Shown here: positions 20,966-32,919 of the stretch, piece after piece
How positions within the stretch are numbered: the stretch's first letter is position 1
Layout: each line of letters starts with the position of its first letter
Source: Cokeromyces recurvatus
Taxonomy: Eukaryota > Mucoromycota > Mucoromycetes > Mucorales > Mucoraceae
Direction of reading: 5' to 3'
DNA: 64,000 bases
NCBI RefSeq assembly: GCF_025118155.1
Contig: NW_026251401.1
Location: forward strand, 615,811 to 679,810
The notes under the pieces: generated by a model
The model's input: the letters and a program-made list of their open reading frames with translations, nothing else
Databases searched by the model: none
Told to the model about the DNA's origin: nothing
Translations under genes and position numbers: made by a program

Positions 20966-22513
20966 ATGGTAATCAAAAACGGTTTAAAATGTCCAAATTG
21001 TTATGCTGAATCTAGACAAGAATATGATACAAAAGAAAATGTAGTGTAAGTATACATGAGCTATGTTCTTTTTATTTATTTATTTATTTATTTATTTATT
21101 GATTAACTGTTTGACTAATTATTTTTATTATTTTTTTATATATACAAATGAACAGTAATTGTAGAAAATGTGATACTGTTTATTTATATAATTCATCAAA
21201 TAAGCCAAAATACCAAGCATTCTCCGATGTGAGTGATGATGAAGTTACTGATCATTCAGATGATTATCAACCTTCCGAGACATCCGATCTAGATGATTTT
21301 TTCGATGACCAAAGTAACAAAAATAAAGGAAAACAACATCAAAGCCATCTTTTTTTTTCTGATGTTGATTCAGATGATTCAAGAATGCCTAGTTGTAGTA
21401 AAAATATAAAGCCCAAAAAAGAAAATTATCAACTAGTTCTAATGAACTCATTGATGATAAGAAACAAAAATCCAATAAAGAAAAGCATAAAAGCAATATT
21501 CCTAAACTTAAATTTTCCGATTCAGAAGCTGAATTGATGAGTGAAGGAGAACTTAAAATACCAACCATATTTTCTGATGATTTCTTGACAAGTCCATCAT
21601 CAACAATCGAACCTAAAATAGAAACAGTTACTAATAATGATGTCTTAAAATTAGAATTTTCTGAAATGGAAGATGAATCTGATTTTGAAGAAGTCAGTAA
21701 GAAACCAAAACCAGAGACAAAGCCAAAGAAGCCAAAGTCAAGAAAGAGCCATAAGAACGATATTAGTGACTATATTGATAGTAGCAGCGACTCTGAAACA
21801 GAAAAGTTAAAGATGTTTGATCCTAAACGAAAAAAGCAAAAAAGACACTCTACCAGAGTTAGTGGAAATATTAACTCTATTGGTAGATATAATCCATATA
21901 TTGTATTCAATCAAATTACTAGAAAGAAAATAGCTGAGACTAACCCATCTGCTAATTCACTTGAAATAAGTGCCTTAGTAGCAAAAGCGTGGAACACGTT
22001 GGGTGAGGTATACATAAAAAATCATTTAGCAATAAAATTATGATAGGGAATACATATATATATATATCATACTTTAATAATATAGGAGCAAAAGAAAAAG
22101 TTTAAAGAAGACTTACAAACAAAAAAAGATGAAATAAACGCTATGAGAAAGATACGAAAGAAAAGACCAGCAGGAAATGGATATCTTTTATTCTCAAAAG
22201 AGGAATTACCGAAAGTTAGAGCAGAACACCCTGATATTAGTTCAATAAACGATCTTAGTTCAATTGTTGGTATTCGTTGGAAAGGCCTTGATCAAGTAAA
22301 TATGACAATTCTTTATATGTGTATTTTACTTAATTTTCATTTTATTATTAGGCAGAAAGAGATCGATATACTGCAATTGCTAAGAAAGAGCGAGATGAAT
22401 GGATAAAAAATTATCCGGACGAGTATCAACAATACATGGATAAGATGGTTAATAAAATAAAAGCCACAAAACGTAAACAAAAAGAACAAGAAAAAAATCA
22501 GAAACTCAAGTAG
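20966..22513 (+). CDS. zinc-ribbon protein with two HMG boxes (one frameshift)
   Basis: Four exons: 20966-21045, 21156-22007, 22086-22295, 22352-22513. The start MVIKNGLKCPNCYAESRQEY with the exon-2 NCRKCDTVYLYN forms a CX2C..CX2C zinc ribbon like those of transcription factors. An acidic, Ser-rich, Lys-rich linker follows. Two HMG-box-like domains end the protein: RYNPYIVFNQITRKKIAE..KAWNTLGE and KRPAGNGYLLFSKEELPKV..GIRWKGLDQAERDRY. Probably a nuclear DNA- or chromatin-binding protein; I know no named family with this order. The linker needs a frame change near the A6 run at 21416-21421: one more A would give PKKKRKLS, a classical nuclear localisation signal, and join the two open parts. 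This is most simply an assembly or allele indel. About 430 residues if intact. Confidence 0.7.
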
Positions 22514-22954
22514 AGATCTTTTTTTTTTTTTATATGTGCATATACATACATACATGAAATCTTTAATTACATTTACTGCATATAATATAGAAATACCAAT
22601 TATTAATATTTATTATTGAAATAAATGAACAACTATATTATACGTGTATGTATATTTCTATTAAATAGTTATCATAAAGTAAAAGGAAGTTTCTCTTTGT
22701 AGAAATAAAGAAGATATTTATAAAGGTGAAGCATAATGCTTATGTAAGATTTCGTGAAATTTATTATTTAATATCCAATCAAAACATTTGGTAATAAACT
22801 CCTGATAAGATTTATTGTATATTGCTAATTTTTAAACTTTTTTATTTCTTTTTAATCTCTTTCTCTTTTTTTTTTACTTTTTTTTTTCCTTTTTCTTTTT
22901 TTTCTTTTTTTTTCTCATTGAATATAACCTTGCACATTGCATAGATCCCATGCC
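22514..22954. other. intergenic, T-rich promoter region
   Basis: No gene. The last 120 bp before the next start codon are strongly pyrimidine-rich (T and C runs, 22830-22920), typical of fungal promoters/5' UTRs. Confidence 0.5.
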
Positions 22955-25900
22955 ATGTTTCGACATAAATATTATACCTTTATATTATTAGTATTCATTT
23001 CAACTAGTCAATCACAATCAGTAACTGGATTAGGCGCTATTCAAACAAAAATACCTTGGAGAGCAGGACATGCCTCAGGTAAAAAAAAAGAAAAAAAAGA
23101 AAAAAGAAAAAAGAAAAAAAACACAATAAAATAATAATGAGTTTTTTTTTTTTTTATTTCTGTCTTTAATTAAAAATTTCCTTTTTTTAGTGTATACACA
23201 TCCTTATGTAATATTATATGGAGGTTCAAAAGATATAAATGCAACTAATATAGCATCAGCGTCATTAACGGGCTCAAATGATGTATGGGTATGGGATAGT
23301 CGCAATGGTTCGTGGTATCAACCAACAATTCAGGTACAAGGCGGAGTTGCAATGCTACCTCAAATCTACTTCAAGGCTATTCCGTTGCCTAGTGAAGGTC
23401 AGCTTATGGCACTTATTAGTAATACTTCTTCAACAACAAATATGATACAGAAACTAGATATCAATAGCTGGTCATGGTCGTTTCCAACATCAAGTAAGAA
23501 AAAAAAAAGAACCCTCCCCCCCCTCAATTCTTTACGCTACTAATATATATTCTGTATGTTAGATATTCAATCTTCAGTTCGTAATGTAGGATATTCAATG
23601 ACGATAATTAATAATACAATATATACATATGGTGGAATATCTGCAGGCGCAAAAGGTTTCCCTATAATGAATGCTCTTCAAAATTCATTATCAACAATAG
23701 ATGCTAATAGTTACCAATGGTCAACTGAAGCTAATGGGTTAGGTTTAGCAGATCATACTACTTGCTATTTAAAGGTTTGCAATTGTTTGATTACATTTGG
23801 TGGAACATTAACAGGAAATCCAACCGAAGTAACAGATGTAAAATATTTATAATATTTGATATGTACACCATCACACAAAATATATTTATTATTATACTAC
23901 CCCCCACACACACACACCTTTTTTTTTTCTGGTAGGCTATCAGTATATATGATTTAAGTAAGAAAGTATGGAATGTACAAGGTGCTCATTTGGCTCCAGG
24001 ATCATCTATCCCTAGTGCAAGAAGATTACATACAGCAAATTGCTTTGATGATTTTATGGTAGTGTACGGTGGGGGAACAAATCAGCCGGTAGATACAGAT
24101 GTCTGGGTCCTAAATGCTACATCATATCCTGTTATGTCATGGCAAAAAAAGACAATAGCAAATCAGAGTGAAAGTCCAAGTTTACGTATGGGTAATAGCC
24201 ATTTTTTATATTTGTAATTTATTTAAATTTATAAATATATATATGTATGTATATATCTACGTGTATGCGTCATTTTATTATACTTATAGGACATTCGGCC
24301 GTATTAGATGAAACGAATAAAAGGATATATATATTCGGTGGATGGGGTGTTAGTGCAACAAATGATTCCAATATGTACGTATTAGATATCAATAAATGGA
24401 GTTGGACTCGAGTAGCAACTACAGGATATTCATTAGATACAATACCTTCAATAAATGGAACGATTCCAATTAAAAAAAATGACTCTAATACAAGCCTAAG
24501 CCCAGGAGCAATTGCAGGTGCGGTTATTGGTGGTGTAGTGGGTGCTCTTATATTAGCAGCTGCAGCATTTTTCATTATACGTAAACGAAGAAGACACCAT
24601 CAACAAAATGAAAAACATGATACTATGATCATTGGTGAGAATATATCAGAAAACCTTCATCATCGCCACAATAATGAAGATTCATTTTATTATAGCCCTA
24701 ATGGATTTTATAATACAAATGATGATGATAATAATAATAATAATGGCGAAGTATATTATACTGATAACAATGCAGTCAGAAAAAGAATTTCAAAGGCTTG
24801 GACTGGTCCCAATCCAAGCAGTACACAACATTCATTGACAACTACAAGACGCTCCGAAATTGGTGATTATACTGATCGAGTTGTAACAGGCGTATTAGAA
24901 GCTTTAGATGATAGTGGCTCAAACACGATTAGCAATAATAATAAAAGAGACTCAAAAGTTCTCCTTGTTCATAATAATAGTAGTGAAACAAATGGGATAG
25001 GTCAAGTACCAAATGAAGTTATTGTGCAGAAGCCAAATGAGTTTTCTATTCCAGCTACAAGGCATCCATATATCCATGTAAATGATGAAGAGATAAATAG
25101 TCCTGTACCAATAAGTCCAAACGTATTAAGGCCAAATGGAGGTGGTAGTAGTATGGTCAATCATACAGGCCACAGTCAATATTATGGAGAAGATGGTAAT
25201 AATAGTAGCAGTAGTAATAGACAACAGACAACAAGAAATACAGCTGTTCCCATTACTCATGCAAGGATAGGCAATCCAACAGCTAGAGAGGAACTTGCTC
25301 ATAATGAAGATGAAGCTGGCACAAATCGTTGGGCTTCATTATCTTCTTCTATTTATAATCGTCCTATGACAAGTGAAAATATTACCTCTCCAGTTCAATA
25401 TATTTTAAATAACTCATCTCATCAGGTCTTAAGTGCAGCCACATCTACTCAAACTTGGGATACAACAAAGGATTCACAACAAAAAAGACTTGTTAATCAT
25501 CATCTTCATAACCAGCAACAATATCCATCTTCTACTATAGATATGCCTATTGCAGAGATCATAACGCCTCCTACAACCATTACCACAGATAGTAGTAAAT
25601 CAAATAGCAGAAATACAAATGAATTACAGTCCTATAGCGATCATAATAGCATCAACAGCCATAGTATACAACCCCAATTTAATATTTATAATACAGTTAG
25701 CCCCTTAGACGCACTTGCTTCACTTGGACAGCAACAATACACTGAGAGTAATGGTCAACAGCAACAGCAAGAACAACAGCAAGAACAACAGCAAGAACAA
25801 CAAGAAAAAGAAAGTAGTCATTCTGATAGTTGTAATGCTTCATTTACTATAGTGACAGCACTGCAAGAGTCAATTATTCCTTCTGGTAAGAGAGCTCAAG

Positions 25901-27069
25901 AAACAACAACATCTGCAGCAACGTCAACACAAGAAATCCAAAATCAACAACAGCAGCATAAATACTTTCAACAGTTAAATCCGCTTATTACAGTACTCCC
26001 TCATCGCTATAAATTAGATAAAACTAAAATACCTATCATAGGTCCTTCTAATAGTATCTTATTTGCTCTTAAAAAGGATCAACAAACAGTAGCAATAAAA
26101 TCATTTGGAAGACGTGAAGCATGGGAACGCGAATGTCGAACCTTGATCAAGTTGAAGTCAGACTGGATTGTTGAAATTTTAGAAGTTTTAACAATTCAAG
26201 GCGATGATAACTCACCGTCTACTACAGCATCTATATCTACTGCAGAGACTTCATTATTAGATCATAAAAGAGGTGCACATGATCCTATTACTACTCATCG
26301 TAATAGTGATACAGATGATGAAAGGGACATCCAATATGTGACTGTGATGGAAAGATTAGATGAAACGCTAAATATATACATTCATAAGCAGTCCTCTGAT
26401 AAACAGAGTAATAATAACATTGCCCGAGATATATTAAAATGTCTTTCATGGTGTCATAGTAAAGGTATTGCATTCTGTGATTTGAAACCGAGTAATATTA
26501 TGCATCGATATGGTGAACGATGGAAATTGATCGATTTTGAAGCAAGTCGTACAATTAATGAAGAATGCGTAGGTGTTATTACGCCAAGATATTGTGCACC
26601 TGAAGTAGCACGTGCGACTACATATGGATTAGAAGGCGCAAATGGGGTTGTGGCTACTGCTAGTGTAGATCTATGGTCACTAGGCTGTATTATTTATGTA
26701 AGTAAAAAATAAATAAATAAATAAACGATAGTCATTAACAGAATATTCTATAGGAACTGGAAACCAAGAAGGCCTTGTTTCCTAATAACATTAAAGATGA
26801 AACAATTCTTCACTTTATATCACATCCTTCACCTTCAACGCCCATTTTAAATAATGGACTTCGATGGAATGAAAACAAAGAACTAGAGATACCTCAACTA
26901 GAAAGACTCATACCTAATCCACATACAAGACAGCTGGTTCGAACATTATTAAGTCGAGATCCTAATAAACGAGGATCTGCTTCTCAACTACTGGTATAAT
27001 ATTGTATACAATTTATTCATCTCTTACTAATATTTACTTTAATAATAGGCTGATCCATATTTCACTTAA
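22955..27069 (+). CDS. kelch-ectodomain transmembrane protein kinase
   Basis: Seven exons: 22955-23078, 23191-23493, 23563-23837, 23936-24191, 24290-26697, 26754-26993, 27049-27069; all phases agree; 1208 residues. Order: signal peptide (MFRHKYYTFILLVFISTSQ), kelch repeats to about residue 375 (VILYGG, IYTYGG, LITFGG, MVVYGG, IYIFGG blades), one membrane span at about 393-416 (GAIAGAVIGGVVGALILAAA) with an RKRRRHH stop-transfer, a ~480-residue Asn/Gln/Ser-rich linker, and a Ser/Thr kinase domain at about 895-1205. Kinase motifs: VAIK lysine, AFCDLKPSN catalytic loop (HRD reduced to FCD, Asp kept), DFE in place of DFG, YCAPE, SVDLWSLGCIIY. The glycine loop (IIGPSNSILF) is degenerate. The topology suggests a cell-surface sensor kinase; ligand and activity are unknown. 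Its 3' end converges on NudC. Confidence 0.85.
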
Positions 27070-27164
27070 ATAAATATATACGTAAAGCATTTCCCCCCTT
27101 TCTTTAAATCATTATATTCAAGCATAATACTTTTCTTTTTTTTTTGTCTCACTTATTTATTTAA

Positions 27165-27618
27165 TTAGTCTGAAAACTTTGCTTTACTAAAATCTAATTC
27201 AGGATGTTGTTTCTTGAAATTTTCAAACATTTGTTGTTTCTTTAATGCATCACTGTCAGGTTTACCCATTGCCTTTTGGCGTTGATCGAACTATTATTAC
27301 AAAAACAAAGTTAATTAATAATTCACAATAATAATAATGATAATTAATAAAAAAAAAAAAAAAAGCAACTTGCCATCATTTTTTCAACCATTGCCCGTGT
27401 CTCTCCATCTAAATCGCTTAATTTGGAATTTTCAGGTTGAATCTTTTGAGTATTAATTTTAGGTGCACCTTTAATTACACTATCCCACCACTGCATTTGA
27501 TTAACTTTTTCTAAATGAATCAAAACTTCTTTTTGATCATCCACAGACCAAGTACTATCATCAACCTTAATTGTTTGACTTAATTCACCCTATATAATGA
27601 ATTAATATATCTATTACG

Positions 27619-27650
<32 letters not shown>

Positions 27651-27985
27651 GTACACTTTTTCGCTTACATCAATAAAGGCCGTTTGACCTTTAAGCGCAA
27701 CCTTAAGCTTATCTTTCTTTAAAACAATGTCTAAATCACGAGCACGTGTTCCTTTAGGTACTGAAATGGTAATATCAACATCTTGTAATGTTTGTTTCCA
27801 ACTAGTAGAAAAAAAAAAAAAAAAGAAAGAAATTATTTAAAAAAGAAAATAATAATGTAAATTCTGACTTACGTGTAGGGCAACTTGGCTTGTTCCTCTT
27901 CTTCCTTTTGCTTTTCAAGTTTTTCTTGAGCTTCTTTGGCTGCACGTTCAGCAGGAGATAAGCCTTCAACAGGTTCGTCAGACAT
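27165..27985 (-). CDS. nudC: NudC nuclear distribution protein
   Basis: Four exons: 27985-27873, 27801-27669, 27589-27374, 27290-27165; 195 residues. The CS (p23-like) domain spans most of it: [17 protein letters not shown], then [19 protein letters not shown] and [20 protein letters not shown], then [12 protein letters not shown]. The C-terminus [13 protein letters not shown], then [13 protein letters not shown] is the standard NudC ending. NudC acts with dynein/LIS1 in nuclear migration and as an Hsp90-linked chaperone. The last intron starts GC (ATG|GCAAGT), a rare but accepted donor; no GT donor keeps frame there. Head-to-head with the DDHD lipase gene. Confidence 0.93.
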
Positions 27986-28062
27986 AGTTTTTTTTTTTTT
28001 TTGTTAAAAAAAAATTGAATCTTCTAGAAGAAAAATAAAATTTCTCAAAATAATAATGTAAT

Positions 28063-28064
<2 letters not shown>

Positions 28065-28112
<48 letters not shown>
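28065..28112. repeat. poly(T) tract, 48 bases
   Basis: T homopolymer in the shared promoter region between NudC (minus) and the DDHD lipase (plus). Confidence 0.95.
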
Positions 28113-28116
<4 letters not shown>

Positions 28117-28243
28117 ATTCATGCCACCATTGCCGAGCATCAATTTCTAAAAAAGGAAAACCATTATTTCATTTTATCTAAAAATGAATAATCTTTTTTT
28201 TTTTTACAACTTTCCTTTTTTTTCTTTCTTTATCTGTTATATT

Positions 28244-30081
28244 ATGTTCTTTGAAGCCACTTATGTACCTTCACCACCTTTATCTGTTGCTAGTATAGGT
28301 ATAAAAGATCAATATAAAAATAACTGACTGCCTATATTTAAATATTGTATAGATGACAATGACATTCCGAGTATAAATGCTGAGTTACCGACGATGAATG
28401 ACAACAGTGGTAAACAATCTATTGAATCTGATATTGAATCTGATTCAGATAAGCCAGTGGATCATGTTATATTTGTAATTCACGTAAGTTATAAACTGAC
28501 CAACATTGTGTACTATTCAGTTACTTGACTATTTTTTTGTTTTGTTTTACATGTTTAGGGTATTGGACAGGTATGATGGATAACACGACTACCAATTTGC
28601 AAATAAATGACATGTATTCTTTCTTATTTTATTATATAGCAAACAGAACAATATGGTCACTTTTATGAACACAGTAAGAGATATATATATATATATAACA
28701 ACTTATAGTTAGTTAAATAGATGAAATATATCTAAATAAATAAAAAAAAATTGTCTTTGTTAGTTGAAAATTTGCAAGAAACAACTAGACAAGTATTACA
28801 AGCCAAGATACCAGATCATAATGTACGCATTGAGCTTATACCCATTGAATGGCATCGACATATCCATGATCAAGTTGACCCTCTTCTTAACAAAATTACT
28901 TTGAAATCAATACCTACTATTAGACTTATCGAGAATGATTATCTTGCTGACGTTCTCTTTTATTTCTCTAAAGAGAGGGGCCAGACGATTGTTGACAATG
29001 TCACTCAATTATTTAATACGTCATATCATAACTTTATCTCTAAACATCCTGACTTTAAAGGGAAAATTATCATCCTGGGTTATTCCTTAGGTGGCATCAT
29101 TACTTGGGATATTTTATCACACCAAAGAGAATTACAAACTAGGGAAGAAAAGGAAGCGTATAATAGCATGAACACCATCCAATTCTCAAAGTTGGATTTT
29201 AAGCCACATTATTTTTATGGATTAGGTTCACCTATTGGAGCAGTCTTGGTCTTTCGAGGTCAAGATCCAAAATATTATCATCCTGAATATGATATTCAAT
29301 TTGAAAACATCTTTCATCCTTTTGACCCATTGGTATGTGGCTCATCAAGAATATATATATATATATATTTGTATATGTATACAGTCTACTAATAATAATA
29401 ATAATAAAGGGTTATCGATTTGAACCTTTATTTAATGATTACTTTATAGATAAACCTGCTGTATTAATAGAAAGATCATTCCCAATAGGTCCCTCTTTCT
29501 CTTTTCCATCATTCCCCTCTACAGGTTTCTTTTCCTTTTTTTCAGGGAAACAACAAGAAAATAAGGCTGCAAAAACAATTTATAATGCTACTTCTGAAAC
29601 TGCAGATAACCAAAAGGAACAAAAGACATCATCCTCTTTAGGATTTATGACTTCTTTATTTCAATACTTTTCGAAAGGGGGCGGTATTGTCGATTCTACT
29701 TCTTCAAAAGAACAAGAGTCAATTGTAGGTTCAGTAAATGCTGTTGCTGCTGCTGCTGCTGCCGATGATGATGATGACAATGATGATAAAAGTATAATTG
29801 CTGCTGCTGCTGCTGCTGCTGCCGTTGCAACAACATGTTGGGATCCAATACAGACTAGAGAACAATTGTTAGCATTACGTGATGACCTGGATAGAACACT
29901 AAAGAATCTGTCTATGAATGAAAAAAGAAAAAGACGACCAAAGACGATCAGGTCTAAAACGATTCATGCTTTAGAAGATGACTATTATAGCAGTAGCATA
30001 TACTCTTCTTCGTTAGAACAAAACTCGGATGGTTCTGTTATGATGGATAAATTCATATCTAAAAATTGGCAAGAGAATGAT

Positions 30082-30113
<32 letters not shown>

Positions 30114-30795
30114 AGCTACAAGATTAAAGCTTCGAAAGACAAAGACAACAGAACCAAGGATGGCAAGACATCATTTAGTAGAGATCTTAGGTATTGATGG
30201 TGTTTCTGTAGATGAACGAAGTCGAATAATAACAACCACATTGAATAAAGACAACAAAGAGCCTTTCCTAAAACCTAATAATCAAAAGTATGACTACTCT
30301 TTTGAAGGAAAGAAGAAGAAAGAAGAAGATGAATCCATGAAAGTTGAAGATCACTTGATAAATGAAAAATCAACAACACATCCTAATAATAATAATATTT
30401 GGTTAGATTTAGATAATGAGCTTAATAAACCAGGCCCTGCAATTACAAATCCAGGAGAGTCTAAAGCAGATGTAGCTCAAGATGCTACAGTTGTTGCTCA
30501 TACAAACACAAAAGCTCAAGAGAAGGATAAACAAACAGATATTGAAGAAGAGATGGAGGTAAACAAGCTGCTACCAGGGAAAAGACGTATGGACTATGTT
30601 TTACAGCCTGAAAGTGTTATGTCAATGATTGCTAATGAATATCTTATTGGCTTACGTGCTCATTTCTCTTATTGGACGAACAAGGACTTTATCTGGCATA
30701 TGTTACGTCGTATTGAAGTTTTAGAGGGGATGAAAAAGAAGCAGCAGCAGCAGCAGCAACATGATGATGAGTCATCTACTACTACCAGTAATTAA
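28244..30795 (+). CDS. DDHD-domain phospholipase A1-like protein
   Basis: Six exons: 28244-28298, 28353-28483, 28559-28570, 28640-28673, 28764-29332, 29410-30795; 728 residues. The third exon is only 12 nt and encodes GIGQ, part of the conserved HVIFVIHGIGQ strand. The lipase core has GYSLGG, the nucleophile Ser of a GxSxG motif, and YGLGSPIG, then HPFDPLGYRFEPL, the entry of the DDHD domain. The end ANEYLIGLRAHFSYWTNKDF matches the close of that domain, where His and Asp ligands sit. Such enzymes cleave phosphatidic acid-type lipids at ER/Golgi membranes. The DDHD domain is split by about 370 residues of low-complexity insert with polyAla, polyGln (10 CAG) and polyAsp runs. The start may lack an upstream exon. 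Confidence 0.88.
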
Positions 30796-31118
30796 TATTC
30801 ATTGTAATAAAATAAACAAAAAACAAAAGCTGATACCATCTTTGTAATGTCTTGAAATTATAAATAAGAATAAAATCAAGAGTATAATATATAAAATAAA
30901 AGTCATCTTGTAAGAAGTGAGATGATAAATATCATGCAATTACTATTTATAACATATATGTGTATTATGTAATAGAGCTCATTTACTTCTATATATACAA
31001 ATATATGAATGTATACATTTATATACAAATATATATGTATACAGATATATGTATTTGTATGTACATATAATTCTACTAGTTTGTTAACTATTACTGTCTT
31101 TTTTTTTCCAATTCTTAA
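30796..31118. other. intergenic between convergent genes
   Basis: AT-rich, with AATAAA-like signals just after 30795 and TA-rich microsatellite-like stretches near 31000-31070. No gene seen. Confidence 0.5.
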
Positions 31119-32357
31119 CTATAAAGTATCTTGTATATCTGCTGTTGTTCTATTACTATTATCATCATCGTCTATTATAGTAAATAACAGAGGGGTATCA
31201 CACGAGTGAGTAGTGTTATTAGTATTACAAGAAGCTGTAGAAGAGGGTCTTTCCGTGGTAAGGGCTCTTTTCACAAAAGATATATTTGATGCTGATATAG
31301 CAGTTGAGCTAATCATATTGGAGGATAAAGAACGAGAAGAAGACGAAGAAACAATATGACTATTTAAAAAACGGCTACTGTTTGTATTATGGTTCATCAT
31401 GAATGATGATGACGACGACGACGACGACGACGACGTTGTCTCTTGTTGAATTAAACTATTAGTAGGTAATAAAGAAGTATAAAAAGCAGTAGGATCATTA
31501 TTCCATTGTATATGATCAGGCTGTTGTTGTTGTTGTTGTTGTTCAAATAAAATACTATTTATATCATCTTGATTCATCGTCATCATATCTCTAAAGTAAG
31601 TTGCGTTATCTTGAGTAGTAGTAGTAGTAGTGGTAGGGATAGTCACATCATGATCAGTCCAATGATTCCTTTGTCTTTTCTTTATTTTATTAAAAGTCTT
31701 TGGACTTATCAGCTTTTTATCTATAGTTGCTACTGTTTTCCTTTTATTTTTTAGAATCCTTTGTTCTTCATGAAGACGTAATTGAACTAAAATAGACTTT
31801 GAATCTTGTATCTCTGGTTCTGTATGTGACATCTTGGAGTCTATCTCTTGAAGCAGTAATGTCGTCTTTGTTTTAGTAGATATCTCTTTCTCAGTATCTT
31901 GATTGTTTGTATGAAGAATAGATTGAATCATATTATATTGGCTCTCCATATTAGACTCAATACGTCGAATTCTATCTTCAAGATTAGATATATTATTAAT
32001 ATAAGGATCGATATTAACTGCAGTATGCTGTGTCGCTCGAGATCTTCTGCTAGTAGGATAAGCACACAAGATACCTGTCGACCCACATCTAGAACAACTA
32101 GGATATAATCCATCACAACGTACCTATAATATAGAAATGTTAATATAATTTTTTTGTCTTTTTGTTCTCTTTATTCATTATGTATTTACCTTTTTATGAT
32201 GACATCTAAAGCAGGCTATCGGAGCTCTTGATCGTTTTGCTTGTTGTGTTACTGAAGAAGAAGAAGAAGAAGCTCCTATACGAGTAACAGTGTTAGTTAA
32301 TTGCTGCTTGTTATGATTTTGTTCTTGATTCATGGTTTTCTTTGAACAACTAGACAT
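31119..32357 (-). CDS. Zn(II)2Cys6 fungal transcription factor
   Basis: Two exons: 32357-32190 and 32123-31119, phase 0 junction; 390 residues. The binuclear zinc cluster is CX2CX6CX6CX2CX6C, starting RAPIACFRCHHKKVRCDG and ending ILCAYP, split by the intron after the KK. A predicted coiled-coil dimerisation segment follows (NISNLEDRIRRIESNMESQ). The rest is Ser/Thr/Gln-rich with polySer and polyThr runs and shows no fungal_trans domain that I can see. Such proteins bind CGG-type DNA sites as gene regulators; targets are unknown. An in-frame ATG 24 bases downstream of the chosen start is an alternative. Confidence 0.9.
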
Positions 32358-32448
32358 GAAATGGATATGAAAAGGAATGTGAAGGGTAGATGATGAATGA
32401 TAGTATGGAAAGAAGAAGAGATGTATTTTTTTTTAATAATCTATACAG

Positions 32449-32482
<34 letters not shown>

Positions 32483-32799
32483 TATATAATATATATGCAT
32501 AAACATATAAAATAGACGTTTCTATATATATGTGTAATATTTAATTATAGATAGCTAATGACTAATGCTTCATGTAACAGGGAGTCTATATTATGTTCCT
32601 TTTATTAATGTAGTTCAAGTTAAAAGATATCTATTCTTATTAATTATAATAGTAATAATATATATGCATCATATGTAGTGACACTTCTGTACGTTGTTAT
32701 CTATATTTATAGAAAAAACTTATAGTAGTAAAGATCATATATATTGCTATATTATCTAAGAAAAGATGGATAAGTAGAATAGCCAAGCCAGCTTAGATT

Positions 32800-32848
<49 letters not shown>

Positions 32849-32919
32849 GATGTACAGCATAAAAAATTATTATATTTCAACACAGTTTCTCTTGCTTTTC
32901 TTCATTGCAAAAATATAAA
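32358..32919. other. divergent promoter region with repeats
   Basis: Between the head-to-head zinc-cluster and coiled-coil genes. Contains an (AT)n stretch at about 32453-32489 and a 43-base poly(A) run at 32804-32846, about 75 bp before the next start codon. No gene seen. Confidence 0.6.
32804..32846. repeat. poly(A) tract, 43 bases
   Basis: A homopolymer upstream of the small coiled-coil gene. Confidence 0.95.

Noticed and set aside
21400..21440. Programmed -1 ribosomal frameshift in the HMG gene
   Set aside because: The A-run is not placed as X XXY YYZ in the zero frame and no structure was seen downstream; an indel in the A-run is simpler.
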